Source: Bacillota bacterium
GTDB taxonomy: Bacteria > Bacillota_E > JAJZYS01 > JAILZS01
Assembly: GCA_021817625.1 (NCBI GenBank)
Contig: JAKASY010000197.1
Span: 1-5,169 of the forward strand
Reading direction: 5' to 3'
DNA length: 5,169 nt
The notes beneath the pieces were generated by a model, which was not told where the DNA came from, did no database searches, and saw only the letters and a list, made by a program, of their open reading frames with translations. The position numbers and the translations under genes were made by a program. Of this stretch, positions 1-5,169 are shown piece by piece; positions within the stretch are counted from its first letter, which is position 1; each line of letters begins with the position of its first letter.

Positions 1-128
1 TCCACGCCCAGGAGCTCAACTCCGACCAGGAGCACCTTTGCCCAGAGGTCGATGACGATGCCCTTCTCCAGGATGCGGTCGAGGACTTCCACCAGGCTGG
101 CACCGCCGAGACTGGTCTTGACAGCCAC
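1..128 (-). CDS. gvpA: Gas vesicle structural protein, GvpA/GvpJ family (N-terminal part, cut by window edge)
   Basis: GvpA is the small hydrophobic protein whose ribbed polymer forms the gas-vesicle wall; GvpJ and GvpM are minor paralogues. Only 42 residues are visible before the gene leaves the window. They begin [15 protein letters not shown], continue through [13 protein letters not shown] and end in VGVELLGV. This matches the conserved N-terminal half of the family: an N-terminal helix (SLAEVIDRILDKG in typical members) and then the wall-forming beta strand (VIDAWVRVSLVGIELL). Oddities are Lys where Arg is usual and Leu where Ser is usual in the RVSLVG segment. I chose the GTG at 128 because it gives the family's usual MAV N-terminus and follows a strong Shine-Dalgarno. 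An in-frame ATG at 164 would add 12 atypical residues and has no ribosome site. Seven of the 42 codons end in A/T, against none of the first 42 codons of the GT2 gene starting at 4753. The family call is firm; GvpA versus GvpJ needs the missing C-terminus. Confidence 0.87.
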   Translation of the reverse strand, partial: MAVKTSLGGASLVEVLDRILEKGIVIDLWAKVLLVGVELLGV

Positions 129-137
129 GGTAGCAAG

Positions 138-146
138 CACCTCCCC
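138..146 (-). promoter_or_regulatory. Ribosome-binding site of the gas vesicle gene
   Basis: The minus strand reads GGGGAGGTG here. Its GGAGG core (140-144) lies 11 nt before the GTG at 128, or 9 nt if the extended GGAGGTG match is counted. It is the strongest Shine-Dalgarno sequence in the window. It lies inside the coding extension that an ATG start at 164 would create, which is the main reason to prefer the GTG start. Confidence 0.75.
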
Positions 147-164
147 ATCGATCTCGGTACCCAT

Positions 165-186
165 GGCGGCGGGTTGGACCGCCGCC
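165..186 (-). promoter_or_regulatory. GC-only hairpin in the leader of the gas vesicle gene
   Basis: Positions 165-172 (ggcggcgg) and 179-186 (ccgccgcc) form a perfect 8-bp all-G/C stem around a 6-nt loop. It lies 36 nt upstream of the GTG start at 128. No T-run follows on the minus strand, so it is not a canonical intrinsic terminator. It could influence leader folding or mRNA stability. In DNA this GC-rich, a stem of this size may also arise by chance, so a regulatory role is inference. Confidence 0.4.
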
Positions 187-234
187 CGGCCATACCTATG
201 TCCCACTCGGACAGGGGGTGCAGACATCCCAACA

Positions 235-277
235 CCTCGACGGCGGCCGCCGACGCGGACGGCAGATGCCGTCGAGG
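235..277 (-). repeat. Nested inverted repeats between the GT4 gene and the gas vesicle gene
   Basis: A perfect 10-bp inverted repeat joins 235-244 (cctcgacggc) with 268-277 (gccgtcgagg). Two further structures overlap it. One is a 12-bp perfect palindrome at 241-252 (cggcggccgccg). The other is a 7-bp repeat at 258-264 and 267-273 (gacggca / tgccgtc) with a 2-nt spacer. The long stem and the 7-bp stem share 268-273 and so cannot both form in one RNA. The element lies downstream of the GT4 stop and upstream of the gas vesicle gene, without a following T-run. It could be a terminator-like or processing structure for the glycan operon, an operator, or an attenuator-like leader. The sequence does not decide between these. 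Confidence 0.45.
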
Positions 278-400
278 CGCGCAGCCACGCCTGGCCCCGC
301 ACATGTCCCGGTGACGGCGAGCGTCGAGCCCCACGGCCGCCAGCCGCCGCACGGTGGGCCCGCGGTGGCCGCGCGGCCGGGCATGACCCGACGTGGGCGG

Positions 401-1456
401 CTAGCGTGTGCCCGCCGCCGTCGCGTCGACGTGTCGGTGCAGGTGCTCGTGCACCTGCGCGGCCAGTCGCTCCCACGTCCAGTCGGCAGCGCTGCGCTCG
501 CCCGCGCGCGCAAGGTCACGCGCCCACTCGGGACGGGCCAGGAGGGTCTCCACCGCTTCGGCCAGGAGCCCTGGCGAGCGCGCCGGCACGATCAGGCCGT
601 TGCGTCCGCTTTCGACCAGGTCGTGCACGCCGCCCGCGTCGGCCGTGACCACCGGGGTGCCGCACGCCATCGCCTCCAGCACAGGCAGCCCGAGCCCTTC
701 GAACCAGGAGGGGAAGAGAAATATGTCAGAGCGCCGGTAGCAGTCAGCCATGGCCGCGTCGTCCGGCGCCACCCAGAGGTCGTACGCACCTTGGACGTCC
801 TCGACCGGCCCCTCCGGCATCGCCACCGCCACCCGCACGTCCGGGTGGCGCGCGCGCACGACCGCCATGGCAGCCCAGAATTCACGGTTGCCCTTGAACA
901 CGTAGCCGCGCGACGCCGGGCGGGCGATCGCGAAGATGCGTGGGCCTTTGCGGCTCAGGGGCGGCACTCGCCCGGCCGAGCGGTAGACCGCGTGGTCGAC
1001 GCCGGGCTGGACGATGCCCACCGGGGTCCTCCCGGTCGCGCCCGTCACCATCGCCGCAAGCCAGCGGGAGATGGCGAGGACCGGCACCGGCAGCCGATAG
1101 GTGGCAACGGCGGCCTCCCACTCGGGGATGAGGAGCGGCTCGAAGCTGAGGCTGAGGCGAAGGCAGCGGGGACCGTAACGCGCGTAGGCGGAGGCCGAGG
1201 TCATCCAGTAGTTCGGGAGGGCGACGTCGCCCTCGGGCAGGTACTCTGGTCTGAGGGAGGGCACGCGCAGCAGGCGCGAACGCAGGGCGTACGCCACCGG
1301 CTGTCCCTCGGGCACCACCATGGCGACGTCGACGCCGAGGTCGGTCAACCCGTTCGCGAGCTCGGCGAGAAACCGGCAGCCGCCCCCGATGTGCAGGCTG
1401 ACGTTCGGGATGACCACCCGCAGCGGCCGCCGCTGGCAGCGCGGGCACGGAGGCAC
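401..1456 (-). CDS. Glycosyltransferase family 4 (GT-B fold)
   Basis: This is a predicted retaining GT-B glycosyltransferase that moves a sugar from a nucleotide donor to a growing surface glycan at the cytoplasmic side of the membrane. With a GTG start at 1456 it has 351 residues, within the usual GT4 range. The first Rossmann domain opens at about residue 12 ([15 protein letters not shown]), the glycine-rich loop of the family. The C-terminal domain carries an RGYVFKG segment near residue 185 and the EX7E signature in [12 protein letters not shown], with glutamates at about 253 and 261. GTPVV and GLIVP segments follow, typical of donor binding. The central [11 protein letters not shown] / LAISRWL region faintly recalls WsaF-type rhamnosyltransferases, which is not enough to assign a substrate. 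The open frame runs further upstream but overlaps the preceding gene. GTG 1456 has a GGGAG sequence 10 nt before it; GTGs at 1525, 1516 or 1417 are alternatives. Fold is confident, donor and acceptor unknown. Confidence 0.9.
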   Translation of the reverse strand: MPPCPRCQRRPLRVVIPNVSLHIGGGCRFLAELANGLTDLGVDVAMVVPEGQPVAYALRSRLLRVPSLRPEYLPEGDVALPNYWMTSASAYARYGPRCLRLSLSFEPLLIPEWEAAVATYRLPVPVLAISRWLAAMVTGATGRTPVGIVQPGVDHAVYRSAGRVPPLSRKGPRIFAIARPASRGYVFKGNREFWAAMAVVRARHPDVRVAVAMPEGPVEDVQGAYDLWVAPDDAAMADCYRRSDIFLFPSWFEGLGLPVLEAMACGTPVVTADAGGVHDLVESGRNGLIVPARSPGLLAEAVETLLARPEWARDLARAGERSAADWTWERLAAQVHEHLHRHVDATAAGTR

Positions 1457-1466
1457 GGCCCTTAGG

Positions 1467-1471
1467 CTCCC
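1467..1471 (-). promoter_or_regulatory. Candidate ribosome-binding site deciding the GT4 start
   Basis: GGGAG on the minus strand, 10 nt upstream of the GTG at 1456. It is moderate in quality. A purine-rich GGAGGGGG run further upstream sits too close to the GTG at 1516 to serve it well. The start choice therefore remains uncertain by roughly 10-25 residues. Confidence 0.4.
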
Positions 1472-1553
1472 AGGTCGGTTGCGTTCATTGCTCGACCAGC
1501 TCTGCGATGCGCCCACCCCCTCCACCGCCGGCGGATCGGATGCCGGCCCGCCG

Positions 1554-3170
1554 TCAGGTCCGCCTCGCCACGCCAAGCCACTCGAGATGCTCGGGCACGC
1601 GCACGGTGACGAGGCGCACCAGGTCGCGGGCATCGAGCACCGGCCTCTGCCAGCGTCCAGCCAGCTCGAGCACAAGCGCCGGCGTGCGCCTGCCTGCGTC
1701 CACCAGGGCGACGTCGAAGCCTGAGGGGTCAACCGACGCACCCGCGGCGCCGTCCTCGAGCACGATGCTGCGCAGCTCCGCCAGTCCGTGGCCCGCCACC
1801 CGCGCGAAGTCGCTATCTAGCGCGTCCCGGCGGTCGCACACGAAGAGAAGCCGGACGGGCGGCACCCGTGCGGCCAGAACCCGCGCAAGCCGCACGCCTC
1901 TCGGCGACGCCAGACGCGTGGTGCTCCGGGCCACGACCAGCGTGCGGCCCAGGGGGCGCCAGGCGAGCAGGGGCGCGGGCGGGCGGTCGGGCACGAACGG
2001 CACGCCCACGACGTCGGGCAGGCGGGCCCGGGTCGCGACCCATGTCTCCTCGGGTCCGTCGGAGACGCTGACGTAGGTGAACGAGCGGCCACGCGCCACC
2101 GCGTCCGCAAGGGCGGCCAGCCAGTCGTCGGCGCAGTCGAGGCGGCGGGCGCCGCCGTCGACAAGGCGCAGGCCCTCCGCCGCGCACTCGTTGGGGTCGA
2201 GACCGAGCGCCAGGCCCTCACCGCCCCGCCACAGCCGGGTCAGCGTGTCCTGGTAGCCCACCTGGACGGGGAGGGAGACGCGCTCCTGGAATGCCGACAG
2301 GTCCGCCAGGACGTTCGGCCGCCAGGCACCGGCGAGGTCCCTCACGCCGACGGCTAGCTCGTCGCCCGCCCGACCGATGTCGAGCGCGACCCGTGCGAGC
2401 CGCCGGGCAATGCCTGCGCAGATGGGCACGGACGCCGCCCCGGCCGCCACGAGCGCGAGGTCGAACCGCATGCCCTCCAGGCGGGCGAGCACACCGTCCG
2501 CGGCGGCGATGCCGGCGACCGGCGCGACCGGTGCCACGTCGGCCACTCCGCCCGCGCGCAGGGCATCGCACACGCGCTCCGCCTCGTTGCCGACCACCAC
2601 CACGGCGCGTCGCTCCGGGCCAAGCACCAGTCGCTCCAGCCAGCCCCCGGCGTGCAGGGCGGCGCCGGCTGTGGAATCGGCCACCAGCACCCGGCCGAGA
2701 TCCACGCCTTGTCGGGTTAGCGCATGGACTGCAGTCGCCTGGGCCACGAAGTGCCGGCTCACGGGCAGGCCCAGCGCGTCCGCCTGCCGCACCGCCGACA
2801 CGAGGCGCTGACGGTCCTCCTCGAGGCTCTGCACGCTGTCCACCCGGTACCCGGCATTGGCGAAGGCGGCCAGCGGCACGGGGACGACGAACGGATTGAG
2901 CAGCTCGGCGGCGCCCATGCGCAGGGCATACGCCTCGGTGTCGCCTACGCTCGCGAGCGCGAACCCCCGGCCCTCGTCCAGGGCGGCGCGCACACGCTGG
3001 TACAGTAGAGCCGGACCGACCCCGGCGGCGGCGGCGCGCGCCCGGCGGCGGGCGCGGGCGGTGCCGAGCTGAAGGACCGCGGCGGGGGTCATGGAGAGGG
3101 GCCAGCCCTCCGGCGGACCAAGGGCTTGGACCATCGCCAGGGTACGCCCGTACTCGAGAAGGTCGTCCAC
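1554..3170 (-). CDS. Large protein with tandem GT-D-like glycosyltransferase domains
   Basis: This 538-residue protein has no signal peptide or membrane segment that I can see. Residues about 55-275 resemble the GT-D fold (the DUF1792 / GT-D-like glycosyltransferase group). A GRGFALASVGDTEA motif holds D77 and E79, corresponding to the family's metal-binding DxE. A helical stretch with AVRQADALGLP follows (about 126-136). Then comes FDLALVAAGA (236-245) and LARVALDIGRAGDEL (258-272), the 'can it be cancelled / DiGh' part of the fold. Residues about 350-520 repeat this order in weaker form: GRSFTYVSVSDGPEE (361-375), PVRLLFVCDRR, FDVALVDAGR (485-494) and RPVLDARDLVRL. The second copy lacks about 40 residues, including the AD..G-P helix, and has D371 with E374/E375 in place of DxE. 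The GTG start is supported by AAGGGGG 7 nt upstream. It sits 66 nt after the GT2 gene. Activity is inferred; the second half may be a non-catalytic partner domain. Confidence 0.75.
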   Translation of the reverse strand: MDDLLEYGRTLAMVQALGPPEGWPLSMTPAAVLQLGTARARRRARAAAAGVGPALLYQRVRAALDEGRGFALASVGDTEAYALRMGAAELLNPFVVPVPLAAFANAGYRVDSVQSLEEDRQRLVSAVRQADALGLPVSRHFVAQATAVHALTRQGVDLGRVLVADSTAGAALHAGGWLERLVLGPERRAVVVVGNEAERVCDALRAGGVADVAPVAPVAGIAAADGVLARLEGMRFDLALVAAGAASVPICAGIARRLARVALDIGRAGDELAVGVRDLAGAWRPNVLADLSAFQERVSLPVQVGYQDTLTRLWRGGEGLALGLDPNECAAEGLRLVDGGARRLDCADDWLAALADAVARGRSFTYVSVSDGPEETWVATRARLPDVVGVPFVPDRPPAPLLAWRPLGRTLVVARSTTRLASPRGVRLARVLAARVPPVRLLFVCDRRDALDSDFARVAGHGLAELRSIVLEDGAAGASVDPSGFDVALVDAGRRTPALVLELAGRWQRPVLDARDLVRLVTVRVPEHLEWLGVARRT

Positions 3171-3177
3171 CCGCCTG

Positions 3178-3185
3178 CCCCCTTC
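3178..3185 (-). promoter_or_regulatory. Ribosome-binding site of the tandem GT-D-like gene
   Basis: The minus strand reads GAAGGGGG, followed by a 7-nt spacer and the GTG at 3170. It lies in the 66-nt gap after the upstream GT2 gene, so this gene can initiate independently even if it is co-transcribed. Confidence 0.55.
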
Positions 3186-3236
3186 GTCTGGGACCGGTTC
3201 AACGGCCGCGTCGCGCCATCGGTCGCAATGGCGGCG

Positions 3237-4052
3237 CTAGGGCGGCTCAAGGCCACCCGCCCGGTACCAGGCCCGCGCCTTCTCCAGCACCCTGGCGTGG
3301 TACGCAAAGGCGTCGTCGCGCAGGCTCAGGTTGCCGCCATGCCAGCGGTAGCGGATGAGCGGCAGGGGGATGTGGCCGAAGCGGTGGTCGCGCGAGAGCC
3401 TCAGCCACATGTCCCAGTCCTGGGCCTGGAGGAGGCCCTCGTCGAAGCCCCCGACCGCGTCCATCGCCGACCTGCGCACGAGCGTCGTGGAGCCGTTGAT
3501 GAAGCAGAAGCGGAAGAGCTCGCGCACCATCCTGGCATGGTCGTCGAAGGCAGAGGAGCGAAGGAGGTAGCTGTTGCCCGTCAGCTCGTCGTCGACATAG
3601 ACGTCGGCGTATACAAGAGCGACGTCGGGGTGCGCGCGTAGGTACGCGACCTGCGCGGCCAGCTTGTCGGGCATGAACCGGTCGTCGCTGCTCAGCCAGG
3701 CGATGTGGCTGCCGTGCGCCTGCCGGATCGCGGTGTTGAGGGCGGCGGCGGTGCCCGCGTGGTCCTGGCGCACCTTGCGGACCGGCATCGACAGCGGCCC
3801 CAGCGCCTGGATCTCCCCCCAGCCGCCGTCGGTGGAGCCGTCGTCCACGATCACCAGCTCGAGGTCCCGGAAGGTCTGCGCGTCGACGCTCTCCACCGCG
3901 TCACGGACGAAGCGCCGGTGGTTGTAGACAGGGATCACCACGCTCACGAGTGGCGCCCTGGCCGGTGCCGAGACGCCCGGCGCGAGGTGCGAAAGGGCCG
4001 TGCTCAGCCAGCCCCGCCTAGACCCTAGCGGTCCCTGCCGGCCGGCGGTCAA
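3237..4052 (-). CDS. Glycosyltransferase family 2 (GT-A fold), second of a tandem pair
   Basis: This is a predicted inverting GT-A glycosyltransferase acting on a surface glycan precursor in the cytoplasm. With the TTG start it has 271 residues. The GT2 core begins at about residue 36 with VSVVIPVYNH. It has the nucleotide-binding DDGSTDG at 70-76, the AALN helix at about 104, and AWLSSDDRF with the metal-binding SDD at 122-124. FINGSTTLVRR follows, then QDWDMWLRL at 211-219 carrying the acidic residues at the expected catalytic-base position, and IRYRWHGGNLS near the end. No membrane segment follows the domain. It is clearly paralogous to the GT2 gene just upstream. TTG 4052 is chosen because its TTGA overlaps the upstream stop by 4 nt and GGAGG lies 8 nt before it. 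This adds a roughly 35-residue, Gly/Arg/Pro-rich lead-in not typical of the family. A GTG at 3947, with AGGG 8 nt upstream, would give a standard compact N-terminus. Substrate unknown. Confidence 0.92.
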   Translation of the reverse strand: MTAGRQGPLGSRRGWLSTALSHLAPGVSAPARAPLVSVVIPVYNHRRFVRDAVESVDAQTFRDLELVIVDDGSTDGGWGEIQALGPLSMPVRKVRQDHAGTAAALNTAIRQAHGSHIAWLSSDDRFMPDKLAAQVAYLRAHPDVALVYADVYVDDELTGNSYLLRSSAFDDHARMVRELFRFCFINGSTTLVRRSAMDAVGGFDEGLLQAQDWDMWLRLSRDHRFGHIPLPLIRYRWHGGNLSLRDDAFAYHARVLEKARAWYRAGGLEPP

Positions 4053-4753
4053 GGTCCCGTCCTCCGGTAGCGAGCCTGGACGACCGGCCGGTAGGCCAGC
4101 GCGTCCGGCCGTGCGCTCAGCCGGCGCGGGTGGACGCGGTAGTAGACGAGCGGCTCGGGAATGTGGCTGAAGTCGTATGCGCGCGCAAGGCGGATCCACA
4201 TGTCGTAGTCGTGCGACTGGGGGAGGGACTCGTCGAACGGCCCCACGCGGTCGAACGCCTCCCGCAGGATGAGCGTGGTCGAGCCGTTGATCAGGCAGCC
4301 GCTGCCGACCAGGGCGTCGAACCACGCCTGGCGGTCAGGATAGGTTGGGGGCCGCTCCCGCCGGAGGATGTTGCCGTCCTCGTCCGTGCTGTAGAAGTCG
4401 CTGTAGACGAGGCCGAGGTCGGGGAGGGCGGGCCGCTCGCGCTCGACCTGCGCCATCTCGACCTCGAGCTTGCGGGGCAGGAAGCGGTCGTCGGCGCTCA
4501 GCCAGGCTACCCACTCGCCCCGCGCCAGCGAGATGGCACGGTTCAGGGCGGCGGCGGCACCGCGGTGGGGCGCGCGCACGAGGGTGACGCGCGGCAGACG
4601 GGCCGCCACGCGGTCCGCCGAGCCGTCGGTCGACCCGTCGTCCACGACGATCACCTCGTAGTCGCCGTAGGTCTGGGCGAACACGCTGTCGAGCGCGGCG
4701 TCCACGAACTCGGCGTGGTTGTAGAGCGGCATCACGACGCTGACGCGCGCCAC
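4049..4753 (-). CDS. Glycosyltransferase family 2 (GT-A fold), first of a tandem pair
   Basis: This predicted inverting GT-A glycosyltransferase has 234 residues, a compact single-domain form. It starts directly on the first beta strand (ARVSVVMPLYNH). Visible motifs are DDGSTDGS from residue 38, GAAAALNRAI (65-74), AWLSADDRF with D88/D89 as the DxD-equivalent metal site, INGSTTLILRE (155-165), HDYDMWIRLA (181-190) with catalytic-position acids, and a VYYRVHPRRLS tail. There is no transmembrane segment, so it presumably works as a soluble or peripheral enzyme. The GTG start lies 2 nt after the epimerase stop, with GAGGA 9 nt upstream inside that gene's last codons. It overlaps the next gene by 4 nt. 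All of its first 42 codons end in G or C. The sister gene downstream follows the same motif order through to the C-terminus (LSARPDALAYR here, LSLRDDAFAYH there), which suggests a duplication followed by divergence in specificity. Substrate unknown. Confidence 0.93.
   Translation of the reverse strand: MARVSVVMPLYNHAEFVDAALDSVFAQTYGDYEVIVVDDGSTDGSADRVAARLPRVTLVRAPHRGAAAALNRAISLARGEWVAWLSADDRFLPRKLEVEMAQVERERPALPDLGLVYSDFYSTDEDGNILRRERPPTYPDRQAWFDALVGSGCLINGSTTLILREAFDRVGPFDESLPQSHDYDMWIRLARAYDFSHIPEPLVYYRVHPRRLSARPDALAYRPVVQARYRRTGP
4061..4065 (-). promoter_or_regulatory. Ribosome-binding site inside the upstream gene, with a TTGA stop/start overlap
   Basis: A perfect GGAGG lies within the last codons of the first GT2 gene, 8 nt before the TTG at 4052. 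The TGA stop of the first gene (4049-4051) and this TTG share bases as TTGA. This is the arrangement expected for translational coupling, in which ribosomes ending the first gene restart on the second. It favours TTG 4052 over the downstream GTG 3947. Confidence 0.6.
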
Positions 4754-4755
4754 GG

Positions 4756-5169
4756 CTAGGCGTCCTCGCGCGCCGTCTGGGCGCGCATCCAGTCGACGGT
4801 GCGGGGCACGCCCACCTCGAGCGGCGTGCTGGGGCGATGGCCGAGGTCCGCCACGGCCCGGTCGATGCGCGGCCGCTTGTCCCGGCAGTTGTGAAGCTCG
4901 CGCCCGACGCGCCGCGCGAGGGCGGGACTCGCGCCGGTGGCCCCGAGGACGATCCGGGCCAGATCCTCCACCGAGCGGTACTCGGCGCCGCCCACGTTGT
5001 ACACGGCGCCGGCGCGAAACGCCTCGGCGGCGTTGGCCAGGGTCGCGACCGCGTTGTCGACGTACATGAAGGCGCGGTGGTAGCCCTCGTACACGTCGAA
5101 GGGGAGCCCGTTCACGGCATGGTAGACGAACAGGCAGACGACGCTTCGGTAGGGGTGGTAGGCCTCCCC
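4756..5169 (-). CDS. NAD-dependent sugar-nucleotide epimerase/dehydratase, extended SDR family (C-terminal part, cut by window edge)
   Basis: The visible 137 residues are the substrate-binding C-terminal half of an extended short-chain dehydrogenase/reductase that converts a nucleotide sugar, presumably supplying a donor for the transferases encoded downstream. The frame is open to the window edge and begins GEAYHPYRSVVCLF, a segment seen in epimerase/dehydratases of polysaccharide clusters. GYHRAFMYVDNAV (about residues 30-42) is the R-x-F-x-Y-V-D-D region that contacts the sugar nucleotide; here the second Asp is Asn. AVYNVGGAEYRSVEDLA (about 56-72) is the conserved VYNVGG strand, and DLGHRPSTPLEVGV leads into the terminal VDWM helix near the end. 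The Rossmann domain with GxxGxxG and the YxxxK catalytic pair lies outside the window. Substrate (epimerase, 4,6-dehydratase or decarboxylase type) therefore cannot be fixed. It leads into the GT2 gene with only 2 nt between them. Confidence 0.9.
   Translation of the reverse strand, partial: GEAYHPYRSVVCLFVYHAVNGLPFDVYEGYHRAFMYVDNAVATLANAAEAFRAGAVYNVGGAEYRSVEDLARIVLGATGASPALARRVGRELHNCRDKRPRIDRAVADLGHRPSTPLEVGVPRTVDWMRAQTAREDA
4763..4767 (-). promoter_or_regulatory. Ribosome-binding site of the first GT2 gene
   Basis: GAGGA on the minus strand, within the last codons of the epimerase gene and 9 nt before the GTG at 4753. With the 2-nt intergenic gap this indicates co-transcription and probable coupling of the two genes. 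Confidence 0.45.

Larger units (their letters stand above)
129..400. other. Non-coding gap and leader between the GT4 gene and the gas vesicle gene
   Basis: This 272-nt stretch separates the GT4 stop from the gas vesicle GTG. No reading frame in it resembles a protein I recognise; open frames here are products of high GC content. It contains the inverted repeats annotated separately. A promoter for the gas vesicle gene would be expected here. The most AT-rich spot on the minus strand is around 190-205 (reading CATAGGTATGG), but no -35 element at proper spacing is convincing for a housekeeping or SigB-type sigma factor. Confidence 0.6.

Noticed and set aside
129..164. ATG at 164 as the start of the gas vesicle gene.
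   Set aside because: There is no Shine-Dalgarno upstream, it sits against a GC hairpin, and it adds residues not seen in the family. GTG 128 has GGGGAGGTG upstream and yields the typical MAV N-terminus.
187..235. Promoter for the gas vesicle gene around CATAGGTAT on the minus strand.
   Set aside because: No -35 element at acceptable spacing for either a housekeeping or a SigB-type consensus, so not annotated.
52..648. A plus-strand open frame spanning the left-edge gene, the gap and part of the GT4 gene.
   Set aside because: It runs through two minus-strand genes and a non-coding gap, with Arg/Pro-rich, featureless translation.
218..1465. A long plus-strand open frame of 415 codons opposite the GT4 gene.
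   Set aside because: It is a mirror of the GC-rich third positions of the GT4 gene. Its translation is low-complexity Arg/His/Gly/Ala with no recognisable domain, while the minus strand has clear GT4 motifs.
1462..1488. Possible 8-codon leader peptide (ATG ... TAA) just before the GT4 start.
   Set aside because: Weak ribosome site, no regulatory codon runs and no paired hairpin; likely chance.
1527..1547. Two gccggc copies flanking a 9-nt spacer, upstream of the GT4 gene.
   Set aside because: gccggc is self-palindromic and common at this GC content; no terminator features.
1457..1741. N-terminal extension of the GT4 protein in the same open frame.
   Set aside because: Most of it overlaps the coding end of the tandem GT-D-like gene and its translation is unlike any GT4 N-terminus.
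3214..3233. 6-bp inverted repeat (cgccat / atggcg) between the second GT2 gene and the tandem GT-D-like gene.
   Set aside because: Short stem with an 8-nt loop and no T-run; expected by chance in such GC-rich DNA, so not called a terminator.
4053..4325. N-terminal extension of the second GT2 protein in the same open frame.
   Set aside because: It overlaps the conserved C-terminal coding part of the first GT2 gene; the Arg/Pro-rich translation is a frame shadow.
4130..4759. A plus-strand open frame of 209 codons opposite the first GT2 gene.
   Set aside because: Same antisense artefact of high GC3; the minus strand carries every GT2 motif.

Overview
This is a very GC-rich bacterial window. 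All six genes I can support lie on the minus strand, so it is best read from the right edge to the left. The GC-rich coding style, with almost exclusive G/C at third codon positions and mostly GTG/TTG starts, suggests an actinobacterium or another high-GC soil or water lineage. The sequence alone does not fix the taxon.

In transcription order the genes are: (1) the C-terminal part of a sugar-nucleotide epimerase/dehydratase of the extended SDR family (4756-5169, cut by the window edge); (2) a GT2 glycosyltransferase (4049-4753), 2 nt after it; (3) a second, paralogous GT2 glycosyltransferase (3237-4052), sharing a TTGA stop/start overlap with the first; (4) a 538-residue protein (1554-3170) whose first half resembles the GT-D glycosyltransferase fold and whose second half looks like a diverged repeat of the first; (5) a GT4 (GT-B fold) glycosyltransferase (401-1456). 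Together they look like the tail of a cell-surface polysaccharide or glycan assembly operon: one nucleotide-sugar enzyme followed by four transferase-like proteins. Genes 1-3 are tightly packed. Genes 4 and 5 are separated by short gaps (66 and about 97 nt), each with its own ribosome-binding site.

After a 272-nt non-coding stretch (129-400) that holds several GC-rich inverted repeats, the left edge contains the start of a sixth gene. It encodes the first 42 residues of a gas-vesicle structural protein of the GvpA/GvpJ family, with a strong Shine-Dalgarno sequence and a GTG start at 128. Its third codon positions are visibly less GC-biased than those of the glycosyltransferase genes, so it probably begins a separate functional unit (a gvp cluster) in the same orientation.

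The points most worth a second look are the tandem GT-D-like architecture of gene 4, the gas-vesicle gene directly downstream of the glycan operon, and the inverted repeats in the leader between them.
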